Notes: generated by a model from the letters alone, not told the origin. A stretch of DNA of 64,000 bases from JBMNQS01 sp050944255 (GCA_050944255.1 JBMNQS010000001.1:1-64000), one strand, 5' to 3'. Counted from the stretch's first letter, positions 14,578-27,607 are shown. A program made the numbers and translations.

Positions 14578-16940
14578 TACGCTTCCTTTTTCTCCGGCAG
14601 CACCGCTATGGGCTGCTTGGGCTGCGGCATACGGGTAAGCGCATGGCGCAGTACGCTCTTGAAGTCGGAGACCGGCACAAATTTGATGGCGCTGCGCAGG
14701 TTCTCGGGAATCTCGCTCAGATCACGCTTGTTCTCCTCGGGGATGATCACCGTGTGGACGCCGGCCCTAAACGCCGCCAGGGACTTCTCCTTCACGCCGC
14801 CGATGGGCAGTACGCGCCCGCGCAGGGTGATCTCGCCGGTCATGGCCACATCCGGCCTTACGGGAATGCCCGACAGCGCCGATACCAGCGCCGTGGCCAT
14901 GGTGATGCCTGCCGAAGGGCCGTCCTTGGGAATGGCGCCCTCGGGAATATGCACATGGATATCGTGCTTCCTGTAGAAGTCCTCGTCGATGCCCCACTCG
15001 GCGGCATGGGCGCGCACCAGGCTCATGGCGGCATGGGCGGACTCCTTCATCACGTCGCCCAATTGGCCCGTCAATTCCAGCTTGCCCTTTCCGGGCAGTA
15101 TCGCCACCTCGATGGACAGCGTCTCGCCGCCAAGCTGCGTCCAGGCAAGGCCTGTGGCTATGCCGGGGCTGCCGCCGATTTCCGGCGGTGTGCGCCTGTA
15201 GCGGGGAATGCCCAGATAACTCTGCATATTCCTTGCACTGAGCGTAATCTTCTTCCTGCCGCCGGCGATCTGCCTGGCCACCTTGCGGCACAGATTGGCC
15301 ATCTGGCGCTCCAGGGCGCGGACGCCCGCCTCACGGGTATAGTTTTCGATGATCACGTCGAGCATCTCGTCGGAAACCACCAGGTTGCTCTTTTTCAGGC
15401 CGTGTTCCTTGAGCTGCTTGGGCAGCAGGTATTTGCGCGCGATGCTGCGCTTTTCATCCTGCGTGTACCCGGCGATCTGGATGACCTCCATCCTGTCCAG
15501 AAGCGGACGCGGGATGGTGTCGGCCATATTGGCCGTGGCAATGAACATGACGTTTGAAAGATCGAACGCCATTTCCATGTAATGATCGCGGAAATCGTAG
15601 TTCTGCTCCGGGTCCAGCACCTCCAGCATGGCCGAGGCGGGATCGCCCCTAAAATCACTGGACATCTTGTCGATCTCGTCCAGCAGGAACAGCGGGTTAT
15701 TGCTGCCGGCCGTCTTGATGGAGCTGATGATCCGTCCGGGGATGGCGCCGATGTACGTGCGCCTGTGCCCGCGGATCTCCGCCTCGTCGCGGACGCCGCC
15801 CAGGGACATGCGGACATACTTTCTTCCCAGCGCCCGCGCGATGGAGCGCGCGATGGACGTCTTGCCCACGCCCGGCGGGCCCACAAAGCACAGGATGGGT
15901 CCCTTCATACTACCTGTCAGCTGGCGCACGGCCAGGTATTCCAGCACCCGCTCCTTGACCTTCTCAAGCCCGAAATGGTCCTCTTCAAGGATGGCTTCGG
16001 CCTTATCAAGGTCCTTGTTGTCCTCGGTGGCCACTTTCCAGGGAAGGGAAATGATCCAGTCCAGATACGTCCTGATGACGCTGGTTTCCGGAGAGCCCGG
16101 GGACATCTTTCTCAGACGCTCCAGCTCTTTGGTGGCCTTCTCGTAGGCTTCCTCGGAAAGCCCGGCGTTTTCGATCTTTTCGCGGTATTCGTCGGCCTCT
16201 GCGCCGATATCCTTCTCGCCCAGCTCCTTCTGGATGGCTTTGAGCTGCTCGTTTAAGTAATATTCCTTCTGTACTTTGTCGATCTGCTGCTTGACTTCCT
16301 GATTGATCTGCCTTTCAAGCTGCGAGACCTCGATCTCGCGGCGGATCATGGATAAAAGCGCCTCCAGGCGGTCCGACGGATTGAAAAGCTCCAGAATCCG
16401 CTGTTTGTCTTCCTGGCCCGAAAGCACGTTGGAGGCAATCAGGTCGGCAAACCGCCCGGCGTCGGTGACGCCGGTAATCGTGGCGATGGTCTTTTCGGAA
16501 ATCTTTCCATGGATGCGCACCAGCTCCGAAAATGCGTCGGTGACGGCGCGCATGTAGGCTTCCAGCACGGGGGTATTTTCATATACCGTGACATCTTTTT
16601 CAAGCACCACTTCAAAGTAAGGGTCCTTCTTTATGTATTCGGCGATTCTGGCGCGGTACAGTCCCTCCACCAGCACGCGGTAATTGCTGCCGGGAAGTTT
16701 CAAAAGCTGCTTGATGCGTCCCACCGTACCCACATCGTGGATATCCTCCACATCGGGGTCCTGCGTCTGCATATCTTTCTGCGCCACCAGAAGAATCAGC
16801 TGATTGGCCGCCATGGCCTCTTCCAAAGACCTGACCGACTTGTCCCTGCCCACATCGAAATGCAGCACCATATCCGGAAAAACCGTCAATCCCCGAAGCG
16901 GAAGCAGCGGAAGGATAAGATTCAGTTTAGTGTCTTCCAT
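14577..16940 (-). CDS. lon: ATP-dependent protease Lon (LonA)
   Basis: 787-aa cytoplasmic AAA+ protease that degrades misfolded and regulatory proteins. Layout: LonN substrate domain ([23 protein letters not shown]), long helical region, Walker [10 protein letters not shown], Walker [10 protein letters not shown], sensor and arginine-finger region, then the protease domain with catalytic Ser in [11 protein letters not shown] and Lys in [16 protein letters not shown] at 16940 has AAGGAG 8 nt upstream and is preferred over GTG at 16949. Length is normal for the family. Probably co-transcribed with clpX upstream by read-through, and with engB downstream. Confidence 0.97.
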   Translation of the reverse strand: MEDTKLNLILPLLPLRGLTVFPDMVLHFDVGRDKSVRSLEEAMAANQLILLVAQKDMQTQDPDVEDIHDVGTVGRIKQLLKLPGSNYRVLVEGLYRARIAEYIKKDPYFEVVLEKDVTVYENTPVLEAYMRAVTDAFSELVRIHGKISEKTIATITGVTDAGRFADLIASNVLSGQEDKQRILELFNPSDRLEALLSMIRREIEVSQLERQINQEVKQQIDKVQKEYYLNEQLKAIQKELGEKDIGAEADEYREKIENAGLSEEAYEKATKELERLRKMSPGSPETSVIRTYLDWIISLPWKVATEDNKDLDKAEAILEEDHFGLEKVKERVLEYLAVRQLTGSMKGPILCFVGPPGVGKTSIARSIARALGRKYVRMSLGGVRDEAEIRGHRRTYIGAIPGRIISSIKTAGSNNPLFLLDEIDKMSSDFRGDPASAMLEVLDPEQNYDFRDHYMEMAFDLSNVMFIATANMADTIPRPLLDRMEVIQIAGYTQDEKRSIARKYLLPKQLKEHGLKKSNLVVSDEMLDVIIENYTREAGVRALERQMANLCRKVARQIAGGRKKITLSARNMQSYLGIPRYRRTPPEIGGSPGIATGLAWTQLGGETLSIEVAILPGKGKLELTGQLGDVMKESAHAAMSLVRAHAAEWGIDEDFYRKHDIHVHIPEGAIPKDGPSAGITMATALVSALSGIPVRPDVAMTGEITLRGRVLPIGGVKEKSLAAFRAGVHTVIIPEENKRDLSEIPENLRSAIKFVPVSDFKSVLRHALTRMPQPKQPIAVLPEKKEA

Positions 16941-17085
16941 TGCACACACTCCTTCAATATTTTGCGGGGCCCGCAGCGCATTGGCCGGGCCGCCCCCTTC
17001 GCGTTCCCAAAGCCCCCTTTTTGCCTTTGCGGAACAGTTACGAGAAATTCGACGACTTTCATACGATCTTTCTCTCTAAAAATAT

Positions 17086-17119
17086 CGTCGGCTTTTTCTT
17101 TGAGAAGATAAAGCCGACG
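17086..17119 (-). terminator. partial terminator between clpX and lon
   Basis: CGTCGGCTTT (17086-17095) pairs with AAAGCCGACG (17110-17119) across a 14-nt loop. On the minus strand ATATTTTTA follows. The U-run is imperfect, so read-through into lon is likely. Confidence 0.55.
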
Positions 17120-17135
17120 GTACCTGAACTTTTGT

Positions 17136-18449
17136 TTAAGCGCTCGTTCTTCCCTCCGGCGCCAGCTTCACCGCCGGCGAGGAAAACTGGGAAGCGCTCT
17201 CGCCCGGATGAAGCGGAACCGACTTATCGAGTTCAAGAACCGGCTCGCGTAAATTCTCTACGGTTTCGCGCGTAATCCTGCAGACGTTGATGTCCTTTCG
17301 GCCGGGGATGCTGTACATCACGCCAAGCATCAGCTCTTCCAAAATGGACCGCAGGCCGCGTGCGCCCGTCTTTCTGGTGGCCGCCTTCTGAGCGATGGCG
17401 CGGATGGCGTCCTGATCGACCCTCAGCGTCACATTGTCCATTTCAAACAGCTTCACATACTGTTTGATCAGTGCGTTTTTCGGCTCCTGAAGGATGCGCA
17501 TCAGCGCGTCCTCATCCAGCGGGTGCAGCGTCGCCGTCACCGGCAGGCGGCCGATGAATTCGGGAATCAGGCCATATTTCAGCAGATCCTCGGGCAGAAG
17601 CTGCTCCAGAAGCTGCGCTTCGTTCATCTGATTCTTGCTGGAAATCTCCGCGCCGAAGCCCATGGAGCTTTTGCCCACGCGCTCGCCCACCAGTTTATCC
17701 AGCCCGTCGAATGCGCCGCCGCAGATGAACAGGATGTTGGTGGTATCGATCTGCAGGAACTCCTGGTGCGGATGCTTCCTGCCGCCCTGGGGCGGTACGC
17801 TGGCGACGGTGCCCTCGAGAATCTTCAAAAGCGCCTGCTGCACGCCCTCGCCGGATACGTCCCGGGTAATGGAAGGATTATCCCGCTTCCTGGCGATCTT
17901 GTCGACCTCGTCGATATAGATGATGCCGCGCTCGGCCTTCTCGATATCGTAGTCCGCCGCCTGGATCAGTTTCAAGAGAATATTCTCTACGTCCTCGCCC
18001 ACGTAGCCGGCCTCGGTGAGGCTGGTGGCGTCGGCGATACAGAACGGTACGTTCAAAATCCGGGCCAATGTCTGGGCCAGAAGCGTTTTGCCGCTGCCCG
18101 TGGGTCCCAAAAGAAGGATGTTGCTCTTGGACAGCTCCACGTCGTCGTTCTTCACATCGCTGGTGATGCGCTTGTAGTGGTTATAAACCGCCACCGCAAG
18201 GGTCTTCTTGGCCCTTTCCTGCCCGATGACGTATTCGTCCAACACCGATTTAATTTCCTTCGGCTTGGGAAGCTCTTTAAAATCCAGCGAGGTGGGGTCG
18301 GAGAAATCCTCATCGATGATCTCCCGGCACAGGTCGATACACTCATCACAAATGTATACGCCCGGTCCCGCCACCAGCCGCCGCACTTCATCCTGCGTCT
18401 TGTTGCAGAATGAGCAGTGTACGGATTTGTCGTCAAAGGTCGTGCTCAT
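17136..18449 (-). CDS. clpX: ATP-dependent Clp protease ATP-binding subunit ClpX
   Basis: 437-aa unfoldase of the ClpXP protease. N-terminal Cys4 zinc domain ([11 protein letters not shown]...CDECIDLC), Walker A GPTGSGKT, pore loop GYVGEDVE, Walker [14 protein letters not shown] loop in [11 protein letters not shown], and the ClpP-docking loop present as MGFGAE rather than the usual IGF. ATG at 18449 has GGAGGAAGAG upstream; the longer reading to 18482 adds only charged residues. Lies 48 nt after clpP on the same strand. Confidence 0.97.
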   Translation of the reverse strand: MSTTFDDKSVHCSFCNKTQDEVRRLVAGPGVYICDECIDLCREIIDEDFSDPTSLDFKELPKPKEIKSVLDEYVIGQERAKKTLAVAVYNHYKRITSDVKNDDVELSKSNILLLGPTGSGKTLLAQTLARILNVPFCIADATSLTEAGYVGEDVENILLKLIQAADYDIEKAERGIIYIDEVDKIARKRDNPSITRDVSGEGVQQALLKILEGTVASVPPQGGRKHPHQEFLQIDTTNILFICGGAFDGLDKLVGERVGKSSMGFGAEISSKNQMNEAQLLEQLLPEDLLKYGLIPEFIGRLPVTATLHPLDEDALMRILQEPKNALIKQYVKLFEMDNVTLRVDQDAIRAIAQKAATRKTGARGLRSILEELMLGVMYSIPGRKDINVCRITRETVENLREPVLELDKSVPLHPGESASQFSSPAVKLAPEGRTSA

Positions 18450-18497
18450 AGTCTCTTCCTCCCGCGGAGCGTCTCTCCGCAAATCCTCTGCACAGGA

Positions 18498-19085
18498 TTA
18501 TCGTCTAGCCTGGATGATTTCGTCCACAATGCCGTAATCAAGCGCCTGCTCGGCGGACATGAAATTGTCGCGCTCGGTGTCCTCTTTGATACGCTCTATC
18601 GGCTGGCCGGTTCTTTCAGCCAGGATCCGGTTGATTTTTTCCTTGGTTTTAATAATATGCTCGGCGGCTATGGCAATATCCGTCGCCTGGCCCTGCGCTC
18701 CGCCGGAGGGCTGATGGATCATCACCTCGGCATTGGGCAGGCACTTGCGCTTGCCCTTGGCGCCCGCGGCCAGAAGGAACGCCCCCATGGAGGCCGCCAG
18801 GCCCACGCACAGCGTGGATACGTCGCAGCGGACGTACTGCATGGTGTCGTAAATAGCCATGCCCGCCGTCACCGAACCGCCGGGAGAGTTGATGTAGAGC
18901 ATGATGTCCTTCTCCGGGTCCTCGGCTTCAAGAAAAATCATCTGCGCCACGATCAGGTTGGCGATATCGTCGTTGATGGACCCTCCCACAAAGATAATCC
19001 TGTCTTTGAGCAGGCGGCTATAGATATCATATGATCGTTCGCCTCGATTTGTTTGTTCAATGACCATCGGGACCAGTGTGCTCAT
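18498..19085 (-). CDS. clpP: ATP-dependent Clp protease proteolytic subunit ClpP
   Basis: 195-aa serine protease subunit, normal length. Catalytic Ser in [14 protein letters not shown], His in [18 protein letters not shown], Asp in [20 protein letters not shown]. Gly-rich handle [22 protein letters not shown] at 19085 with GAGAGGGG upstream. Sits between tig and clpX, the usual order. No CtsR-type operator was seen in front of this operon, unlike clpB. Confidence 0.97.
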   Translation of the reverse strand: MSTLVPMVIEQTNRGERSYDIYSRLLKDRIIFVGGSINDDIANLIVAQMIFLEAEDPEKDIMLYINSPGGSVTAGMAIYDTMQYVRCDVSTLCVGLAASMGAFLLAAGAKGKRKCLPNAEVMIHQPSGGAQGQATDIAIAAEHIIKTKEKINRILAERTGQPIERIKEDTERDNFMSAEQALDYGIVDEIIQARR

Positions 19086-19119
19086 GGCTCTACCCCTCTC
19101 TTTTATTATACTCAATTTG

Positions 19120-20670
19120 TCAACCCTCTATATCGTCCGCCTTCGGGGCAGCCTTCTTGGCAGGTGTCTTTTTGGCCGGCGCTTTCTTTTCGGCGCCGCC
19201 ATCGGCGCTCCGGGCCGGCGCCTTCTTGGCGGGCGCCTTTTTGGCCGCGGGGGCCTTTTTCTCAGGCGCCTTATCGGCCGCGGGCTCTTGCGCCGCGGGT
19301 TCTTCATCCGCCTCGGGCGCCTGCTCCTGCGCAGGCTCCTCACCGGCTTCGTCCGCTTCTGCCTGCTGCGCCGGCGGCTCCACTTTTTCGGTGGTGACCG
19401 CGGCGCCGGAGCGGATCAGGTCCATGGTCTTATCCAGGATGATGCGATCCTTCATGTACTGGATGCTGCGCTCTTCAAGGGTCTCTTTATAGGCTTCCAC
19501 CGTCTTTTTGGCGGCCTCGGCGGACTTGGCGATCTCGGCGTCCAGGTCCTCCTGGGTGGCTTCAAAGTTCTCCGCCTTGGCGATGGCCTCCATGACAAGC
19601 TGGCTCTTGACGCGGCGCTGCGCCTCTTCGCGGTACTGCTCGCGCGCCTGAGCCTCGGTGGTGTTGGTGATGCGGTAGTAATCGTCAATGGAGATGCCCT
19701 GGTACATCAGCGTGTACTGGAACTCCTGCATCAGTTGGTCGAGCTGGCGGTCAATCATCACCTGGGGAATATCCACAGAGGCGTTCTCCACCACTTTGCT
19801 CACCAGTTCATTTTCAAGCTCGTTGTCGCTTTTCTGCGCGTTCGCCTGCTCCAGGCGCTCGCGGATGCTGTTTTTATACTCATCGAGCGTATCAAACTCG
19901 GAGACGTCCTTGGCAAACTCGTCGTCCAGCTCCGCCACCTGCTTTTCGCGCACTTCGTGAATCTTAACGGCAAATACGGCCTCTTTGCCCTTTAACTGCT
20001 CGGAATGATATTCCTCGGGGAAGGTGACGGCGACCTGTTTTTCATCGCCGGCGGACAGGCCCTCAAGCTGCCCTTCAAAGCCGGGAATGAACCTGCCGCT
20101 GCCCAGTTCAAGCTCCTGACGCTCGGCGGTGCCGCCTTCGAATTTTACGCCGTCCACGCTGCCCGAATAATCCAAAAGCACCGTATCGCCCTTCTGGGCG
20201 GCGCGCTCCACAGCCGCAAAACGGGCCGTGCGCTCGCGGATGGTTTCAAGCTCCCTGTCGATATCCGCATCAGAGACAGTATACTCTCTGCGCGTGGCTT
20301 CTATACCTTTGTAGTCGCCCAGGGCAACCTCGGGCTTCAGGGTCACATCCACTGAAAACTTCACGCCTTCGGGACCGATATCGTTCAGGCTGACCTGCGG
20401 ATAATCCACCGGTTCCAGTTTATGCTCGGCGACGGCGTCCATGTACGCCTGGGGATAAATCTCCTCAAAAGCGGCCTCGTAGAACACCGCTTCGCCATAG
20501 TAATTCTCGATCATCTTTCTGGGAGCCTTGCCCTGACGGAAACCGGGCACGCGGTAGCGGCCGCGGTTCTTTTTATAGGCGGCATCGATGCCCCCGCGAA
20601 AAGTTTCGGCATCGATCTCGATATTTATGTGTACCTGATTGTCCTTGCGTTCTCCCACTGTTGAGGCCAT
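19120..20670 (-). CDS. tig: trigger factor with long Ala/Lys/Glu-rich tail
   Basis: 516-aa ribosome-associated chaperone and prolyl isomerase. N-terminal ribosome-docking loop [15 protein letters not shown]-like PPIase domain ([18 protein letters not shown]...[12 protein letters not shown]...FAVKIHEV), then the helical chaperone arms. The family usually ends near residue 430. Here about 90 more residues follow: first Glu/Ala/Pro-rich, then repeats of KKAPAKKAP type resembling histone H1 or AlgP tails. ATG at 20670 with AAGGAG. First gene of the tig-clpP-clpX-lon-engB cluster. Confidence 0.95.
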   Translation of the reverse strand: MASTVGERKDNQVHINIEIDAETFRGGIDAAYKKNRGRYRVPGFRQGKAPRKMIENYYGEAVFYEAAFEEIYPQAYMDAVAEHKLEPVDYPQVSLNDIGPEGVKFSVDVTLKPEVALGDYKGIEATRREYTVSDADIDRELETIRERTARFAAVERAAQKGDTVLLDYSGSVDGVKFEGGTAERQELELGSGRFIPGFEGQLEGLSAGDEKQVAVTFPEEYHSEQLKGKEAVFAVKIHEVREKQVAELDDEFAKDVSEFDTLDEYKNSIRERLEQANAQKSDNELENELVSKVVENASVDIPQVMIDRQLDQLMQEFQYTLMYQGISIDDYYRITNTTEAQAREQYREEAQRRVKSQLVMEAIAKAENFEATQEDLDAEIAKSAEAAKKTVEAYKETLEERSIQYMKDRIILDKTMDLIRSGAAVTTEKVEPPAQQAEADEAGEEPAQEQAPEADEEPAAQEPAADKAPEKKAPAAKKAPAKKAPARSADGGAEKKAPAKKTPAKKAAPKADDIEG

Positions 20671-20766
20671 AGTAAACTCCTTCCTTACTGGCGGCTTCGG
20701 CGCATTTTTATGCTTTTTCGGTATATTTCTGCCGCATATGCACACTGGTGCAAAATATACTTATCC

Positions 20767-20795
20767 AGTGTATCACAAGGGTTATGCTTTTTCAA
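20767..20795 (-). promoter_or_regulatory. predicted sigma-A promoter for tig operon
   Basis: -35 TTGAAA (20790-20795) and -10 TACACT (20767-20772) on the minus strand with a 17-nt spacer, about 97 nt upstream of the tig start. Confidence 0.5.
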
Positions 20796-20835
20796 CCGAA
20801 AAAAGCGGGATCACAGGCCCTGCGCTGCCGCTGCA

Positions 20836-23430
<2,595 letters not shown>

Positions 23431-23479
23431 CCAGTTTCCTCCCGTTAAAGAAACTGCCGGTCTCATCCGGCTTGTTGAT

Positions 23480-23496
23480 TTTGACTTTCTTTGACT
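23480..23496 (-). promoter_or_regulatory. CtsR operator of clpB
   Basis: On the minus strand AGTCAAAGAAAGTCAAA, a perfect 7-3-7 match to the CtsR consensus RGTCAAA-NAN-RGTCAAA. It lies just downstream of the predicted start of transcription, where a bound repressor would block the polymerase. The ctsR gene itself is not in the window. Confidence 0.85.
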
Positions 23497-23507
23497 TTAC
23501 ATAACTC

Positions 23508-23536
23508 ATTCTACCCTTATTTTACCTGCATGTCAA
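23508..23536 (-). promoter_or_regulatory. sigma-A promoter of clpB
   Basis: Consensus -35 TTGACA (23531-23536), 17-nt spacer, -10 TAGAAT (23508-23513) on the minus strand. The transcript should start near 23501. Confidence 0.8.
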
Positions 23537-23585
23537 GGGATTTAAGCCCATCTTTTCAAAGAAACTTTTGATAGTTTTGCGCTTT

Positions 23586-23608
23586 AAAAAAAGAGGCGTG
23601 TTCGCCTC
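23586..23608 (-). terminator. terminator of the CDP-alcohol phosphotransferase gene
   Basis: GAGGCG / CGCCTC stem with a 4-nt loop, followed on the minus strand by seven T. It lies about 195 nt past the stop codon at 23803; nothing else is seen between. Confidence 0.75.
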
Positions 23609-23802
23609 CCCGTCAAAATATATAAAATTGGGCACCGCTTGAGCGTTCCTTTCCCCATCACCACGCCGTTCCGTCTCTGAACGGTTCGCTCTTCTTGATG
23701 CTGCAGTACGCTATTCAAATTTGGCCACTGTTTTCAAAAGCCTTGTTTGGCTCACCCCAAGATGAAGGCGCATAGCGCCGCCGTCAGGCCAGCCGTCACC
23801 GT

Positions 23803-24351
23803 TCAACGCTTCGAAAAGAAACTCCTGCGGTTGGCGTCGTACGTATCGAACCTGAAAACGATCAGCCACTCTTCCAGCGCAGTCAAAAAGGCTAGCGCGC
23901 ACAGCGGCACTGTCAGCGCCGGCGGGAAAGCACCGAGCAAAACAAATGCGGGCAAGAGCACAAACAGCACTGCACCGGTGGCCTTATTCAACAGCGTATG
24001 CACGCTCCCCCACCGGCGGAACTTGATGCGCACAAGCAAAAGACCTGCCAGCTTCATGGCAGTGATGACGAGCACCACCGTCAAAACCGGAGCGCTCTCT
24101 TCTGAAGGCATCACCAGAAACAGGCAGATGATCTGCGCCGCAATGAACAGGGCGTCCGCCAGACTGTCCAGTTCTGCTCCCAGATCACTCTGCAGGCCGT
24201 ACTTGCGGGCGATGGCGCCATCCAGAACATCCGTAGCGCCGCAGAGCAGATAGACCGTCAGATACAGGTCGGGAGAACGGATCAAAAAAACAAACGTCAC
24301 GGACAGCGCCATGCGCAGCAGGGACAATAAATTGGGCAGGTGTTTTATCAT
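23803..24351 (-). CDS. CDP-alcohol phosphatidyltransferase family protein
   Basis: 182-aa integral membrane enzyme of phospholipid synthesis. The family motif D-x2-DG-x2-AR-x8-G-x3-D-x3-D reads DVLDGAIARKYGLQSDLGAELDSLAD (residues 36-61). Several hydrophobic helices follow. MIKHLPNLLSLLRMALS at the start resembles PgsA, so phosphatidylglycerophosphate synthase is the best guess, but the substrate alcohol cannot be fixed. ATG at 24351 has AGGAG 8 nt upstream; longer frames to 24480 are not family-like. It follows the RNase P RNA gene on the same strand. Confidence 0.8.
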   Translation of the reverse strand: MIKHLPNLLSLLRMALSVTFVFLIRSPDLYLTVYLLCGATDVLDGAIARKYGLQSDLGAELDSLADALFIAAQIICLFLVMPSEESAPVLTVVLVITAMKLAGLLLVRIKFRRWGSVHTLLNKATGAVLFVLLPAFVLLGAFPPALTVPLCALAFLTALEEWLIVFRFDTYDANRRSFFSKR

Positions 24352-24480
24352 TTCAGCGCGCTCCTGGGGTTTGATTGTACCCGCATCCAGGACACCGGCA
24401 GCCATAGCCACTTTCCATAACCGCTCCCCCTTTAAGGTAAGTATATCATTTTCCGCGGCCCAGACAACTTTGGCATACAA

Positions 24481-24508
24481 AATCCCCCGGAATAAATTCC
24501 GGGGGATA
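24481..24508 (-). terminator. terminator of the RNase P RNA gene
   Basis: ATCCCCCGGAA / TTCCGGGGGAT hairpin followed by TTTTG on the minus strand, 10 nt past the mature RNA end. Confidence 0.85.
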
Positions 24509-24517
24509 AATCTTTTT

Positions 24518-24853
24518 GAGCCGGGCCGATAAGCCGAGTTTTGTCGTGAGTGGTCATCTATCTAGGCCAAAAGTTACCAGTTGGCTCCAGCGATCAACAG
24601 GGAACTGTGACGGGCAGCCACAAAATGTCCCTTCCATCTTGCACCAGGTGGGGTTTACAGAGCGGTCAAGTCGCCATGCCGCTGGTGAGCTCTTACCTCG
24701 CCTTTCCATCCTTACACCGGAAAAGTTCCGATGCGGTTTATTTCTGTTGCACTTTCCTTGGAGTCGCCTCCACCGGGTATTACCCGGCACCCTGCCCTAT
24801 GGAGCTCGGACTTTCCTCGTGGGGAAAACCCCACGCGACCACTTAGCCCGCTC
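24518..24853 (-). ncRNA. rnpB: RNase P RNA, bacterial class A-like
   Basis: Catalytic RNA that trims the 5' leader of tRNA precursors. The minus strand carries the hallmark GAGGAAAGTCCGAGCTCC near the 5' end, CATAGGGCAGGGTGCCGGGTAA, AGGGTGGAAAGGCGAGGTAAGAG-like (read as AAGGATGGAAAGGCGAGG), the ACAG/AACCCCACC block, and CTCGGCTTATCGGCCCG-type 3' end (AAACTCGGCTTATCGGCC). The ends pair as P1 (GAGCGGGC with GCCCGGCTC). The length of about 336 nt is normal. Longer open frames across it are spurious. Confidence 0.95.
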
Positions 24854-24858
24854 AAAAT

Positions 24859-25575
24859 TTATTCTTCTGTCAGATAGAGAATGCGTCCGCAATTCTCACA
24901 TTCAATGGCGCGCTCGTCGCCCCGCACGCGGGTCAGAACCAGCGAGGCGATGGCCATATTGCAGCCGGAACACTGTCCGGCGATGATCTGCGCCACCGGA
25001 TTGGGGCGCCTCGTCTTGATGTGGACATAGCGCTCAAGGAGCGCTTTGGGGAGCTTTTTTGCCGCGGCGTCACGCTTTTGCTTGATGGGCGCGATTTCCG
25101 CCTCCACCTTCTTGACTTCCTGTTCGTATTCCCTTTTCAATACAGGGTAGTCTTTCCTTGCGCGCGCCACTTTGATACGCATGTCGTCAAGCTGCTCCTG
25201 CTGGGCTTTCAGCGACGCCACAAGCTGCGTGATCTCCTTGTCCAGTTTACCCATTGTATCGGCGTAGCCAATGGCCTTCTGGCGCAATTGCTGAAGCTCG
25301 CGGAGCTCTTTATCATCGAGAGACTGCTGTTTAAACGCCTCAAAATCTTTTTTTGAAGATTCGCTTTCGGCGGAAATCTGTAGCAGCCGGGTTCGGATAT
25401 CATTGGTTGCAGCTTCCATTCTGGATATAACCTGCTGCTGATCCTTCAGATAATTATACGCCCGCACCAGCCTTTTGCGCAAGGGCGAATTTCGCACTTG
25501 GTTTTCGATGCGGTCAACTTCCAAATCAAGTTCCTGATAATCCCATAATTGGGCCAGTTCCTGAGTAAAACCCAC
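24859..25575 (-). CDS. coiled-coil protein with C4 zinc ribbon
   Basis: 238-aa protein with a long antiparallel coiled coil (about residues 10-190, rich in Gln/Lys/Glu) ending in a Cys4 ribbon, CSGCNMAIAS...CENCGRILY. This is the widespread zf-RING_7 family (COG1579, CdsZ-like) whose role is not firmly known; members are found beside nif3 and trmK in many Firmicutes, as here. Start is GTG at 25575 with AAAGGTGG about 10 nt upstream. It precedes the RNase P RNA gene by 5 nt on the same strand. Confidence 0.85.
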   Translation of the reverse strand: MGFTQELAQLWDYQELDLEVDRIENQVRNSPLRKRLVRAYNYLKDQQQVISRMEAATNDIRTRLLQISAESESSKKDFEAFKQQSLDDKELRELQQLRQKAIGYADTMGKLDKEITQLVASLKAQQEQLDDMRIKVARARKDYPVLKREYEQEVKKVEAEIAPIKQKRDAAAKKLPKALLERYVHIKTRRPNPVAQIIAGQCSGCNMAIASLVLTRVRGDERAIECENCGRILYLTEE

Positions 25576-25678
25576 GAAAAGCGCACCACCTTTCTAAAGA
25601 GTATTGGTTTACAATACAAAAACCGCCGCAGAAGATCAGCGTCATTGCGGCGATTTGTATAATCCGGCTCAAAAACGC

Positions 25679-26797
25679 TTATACGGCGCCGGGAGCAGGA
25701 TTGTACAGCTTCAAAGACGAAACGGTTACGTTACATTTTAATGCATCCAGCGACTTTTGTAAAGTCTGGACAATCACCGGCACAATCACGGCCTCGGTTT
25801 CAAAGTGCCCGGCAATAAGCACCGGGATGCCGGCGCTCTGCGCTCCAAGCAGTTCATGATGCTTGGCCTCGCCGGTCAGATAGGCGTCCGCGCCCATTTC
25901 CTTGGCCAGCGCGGCGTACTCCCCTGCCGAGCCGCCGCAAAGGGCCATGCGGGTGATCCGCGTATCGGGATCGCCGGAAAAGCGCACGCTTGGAGCATTC
26001 AATTTTTCTTTGATGTCAAGGGCCACCTGGCGCAGCGTTTTTTCCTTCTCCAGCACGGCGATCCGGCCAAGGCCCCACTTTTCCGCGCGGTCCGCTTCCA
26101 ATCTGAAAACGTCATAGGCCACTTCCTCATAGGGATGCGCCTCCTTCATGGCCCGAACCACGCATTCAAGCGCGGCCTCGGACACCACGCTCTCCAGGCG
26201 GACTTCCTCCACGCGGGATATCTCGTGCTGCCGGCCGATAAACGGGTCGGTGCCCTCAAGCGGCATGAAGCTGCCGGCGCCCTCTACGGAAAAACCGCAG
26301 TGGCTGTACCGGCCGATATGCCCCGCGCCGTTTTCAAACAGCGCGTTTTCCACCGCGCGGACATGATCCTTGGGCGTGTACACCACCAGCTTATACAGCC
26401 TTCCTCGCCCGGCTGACAGCGGGCCTTCCGCCCTCCAGCACAAAACGTCGCACAGCGCGTCGTTCACGCCGCAGACGCACTTGTCCAGATTGGTGTGCGC
26501 CGCGTACAGGCTGATGCCGTGCCTGGCGCAGAAAAGCGCCGCGCGGGCGTCGTCGTCCTCATCGATAAAGCGTTTGCGTCCCCCGCCGAAAAACAGCGGG
26601 TGATGCGCGATGATCATGTCCGCGCCGCTTTCAAGCGCCTGGCGGCAGGCCTGCATCGTGGCGTCCAGCGTCACGGCAATCTTCGTCACCGCAGCGCCCT
26701 GCCAGCCCACCATGAGGCCGGAGTTGTCAAAATCCTCCGCCATGGACAGGGGCGCCCACGCCTGCATGATATCCATGATATCCTTTACCGTAGCCAT
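25679..26797 (-). CDS. Nif3-like dinuclear metal centre protein
   Basis: 372-aa member of the NIF3/YqfO family (GTP cyclohydrolase I type 2 homologue). Metal ligands: HHPLFFGG near residue 63, Asp in AAHTNLDKC, and His/Glu in AGHFETEAV near the C-terminus. The inserted middle domain (about residues 130-230), with the start LVVYTPKDHVRAVENALFENGAGHIG, is the PII-like insert seen in Firmicutes members. ATG at 26797 has GAGGATG upstream and overlaps the end of trmK by 13 nt. Confidence 0.92.
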   Translation of the reverse strand: MATVKDIMDIMQAWAPLSMAEDFDNSGLMVGWQGAAVTKIAVTLDATMQACRQALESGADMIIAHHPLFFGGGRKRFIDEDDDARAALFCARHGISLYAAHTNLDKCVCGVNDALCDVLCWRAEGPLSAGRGRLYKLVVYTPKDHVRAVENALFENGAGHIGRYSHCGFSVEGAGSFMPLEGTDPFIGRQHEISRVEEVRLESVVSEAALECVVRAMKEAHPYEEVAYDVFRLEADRAEKWGLGRIAVLEKEKTLRQVALDIKEKLNAPSVRFSGDPDTRITRMALCGGSAGEYAALAKEMGADAYLTGEAKHHELLGAQSAGIPVLIAGHFETEAVIVPVIVQTLQKSLDALKCNVTVSSLKLYNPAPGAV

Positions 26798-27480
26798 TTA
26801 ATTACATCCTCCAGCGCGGCTATTTCCCGCATCAGCTCCCGCCGCCGACGCCGCGCCTTGTCGCTCGGCGCGCCCTCGAGCTTTTCAAGCGCCTTTTTTC
26901 TCTGGGCAAGATGCTTTTGCGCCAGCGCTTTTGCCAGCGGGCCCTTTTTGCGGACATTGTGCCAGCCGATCAGGTCGTACGCCCCTCCGGGGGAAGCGTC
27001 CTGCCCGCTGACCACCCGCATCACCGCGTATATGCGGCCCTTCTCGCGAACCAGGGTTTCGTCCTGGATTTCCCAGAGGTTTTCGCGCAGGTATTTCCGC
27101 AGCGTCCCAGCGTCGCTCATGGGCTGCAGCACCAGAGCGTGCATGGCGCGCGCCGCGCTTTCGCCCCTTTGTATGATGCCGGCGATGATCAGGCCGCCCA
27201 TTCCGGCGATGACACAGGACTGGGCCTCTCCCTCTCGTACCACCTCGAAGCCGTCGCCAAGGCGCGTCTGGACTCCGTCCTGCAAACCGAGCCTCTCCAC
27301 GCGCCGCCTGGCCTTATCCAGGGATTTCTCGCTGATATCGCTGGCGATAACTTTTCGTCCGCTCTTACTGAGCGCCACGTCCAGATGCCCGTGGTCGCAC
27401 CCGATATCCAGCACCGTACCTGCCGGCGGCACCATCTCAAGCACGGCTTCAAGCCGCCTGCCTATCAAAGATTTTATCAT
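26785..27480 (-). CDS. trmK: tRNA (adenine-22-N1)-methyltransferase TrmK
   Basis: 231-aa SAM-dependent methyltransferase (COG2384) modifying A22 of tRNA. Motif I is TVLDIGCDHGHLDVAL, followed by ASDISEKSLDKARRRV and the family block SCVIAGMGGLIIAGII. The C-terminal coiled segment reads LAQKHLAQRKKALEKLEGAPSDKARRRR. ATG at 27480 begins the canonical MIKSLIGRRLEAV; longer starts to 27531 lack homology. It is followed directly by nif3, as in Bacillus (yqfN-yqfO), and lies downstream of rpoD after a terminator. Confidence 0.9.
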   Translation of the reverse strand: MIKSLIGRRLEAVLEMVPPAGTVLDIGCDHGHLDVALSKSGRKVIASDISEKSLDKARRRVERLGLQDGVQTRLGDGFEVVREGEAQSCVIAGMGGLIIAGIIQRGESAARAMHALVLQPMSDAGTLRKYLRENLWEIQDETLVREKGRIYAVMRVVSGQDASPGGAYDLIGWHNVRKKGPLAKALAQKHLAQRKKALEKLEGAPSDKARRRRRELMREIAALEDVIKWLR

Positions 27481-27607
27481 ATTTCTCTCATTTGCGCGAC
27501 TTGGAAAAATTTCAAATATTGCGGCATGCAAAAATCAAAATTTCCGGACAACCGTGCGATGGACCCATGCAAAGCGTATATAAAACCGCGGCTTTCCGCC
27601 GCGGCCC

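Noticed and set aside
24516..24986. 156-codon plus-strand frame over the RNase P RNA gene
   Set aside because: The DNA is clearly rnpB on the other strand, with its own terminator.
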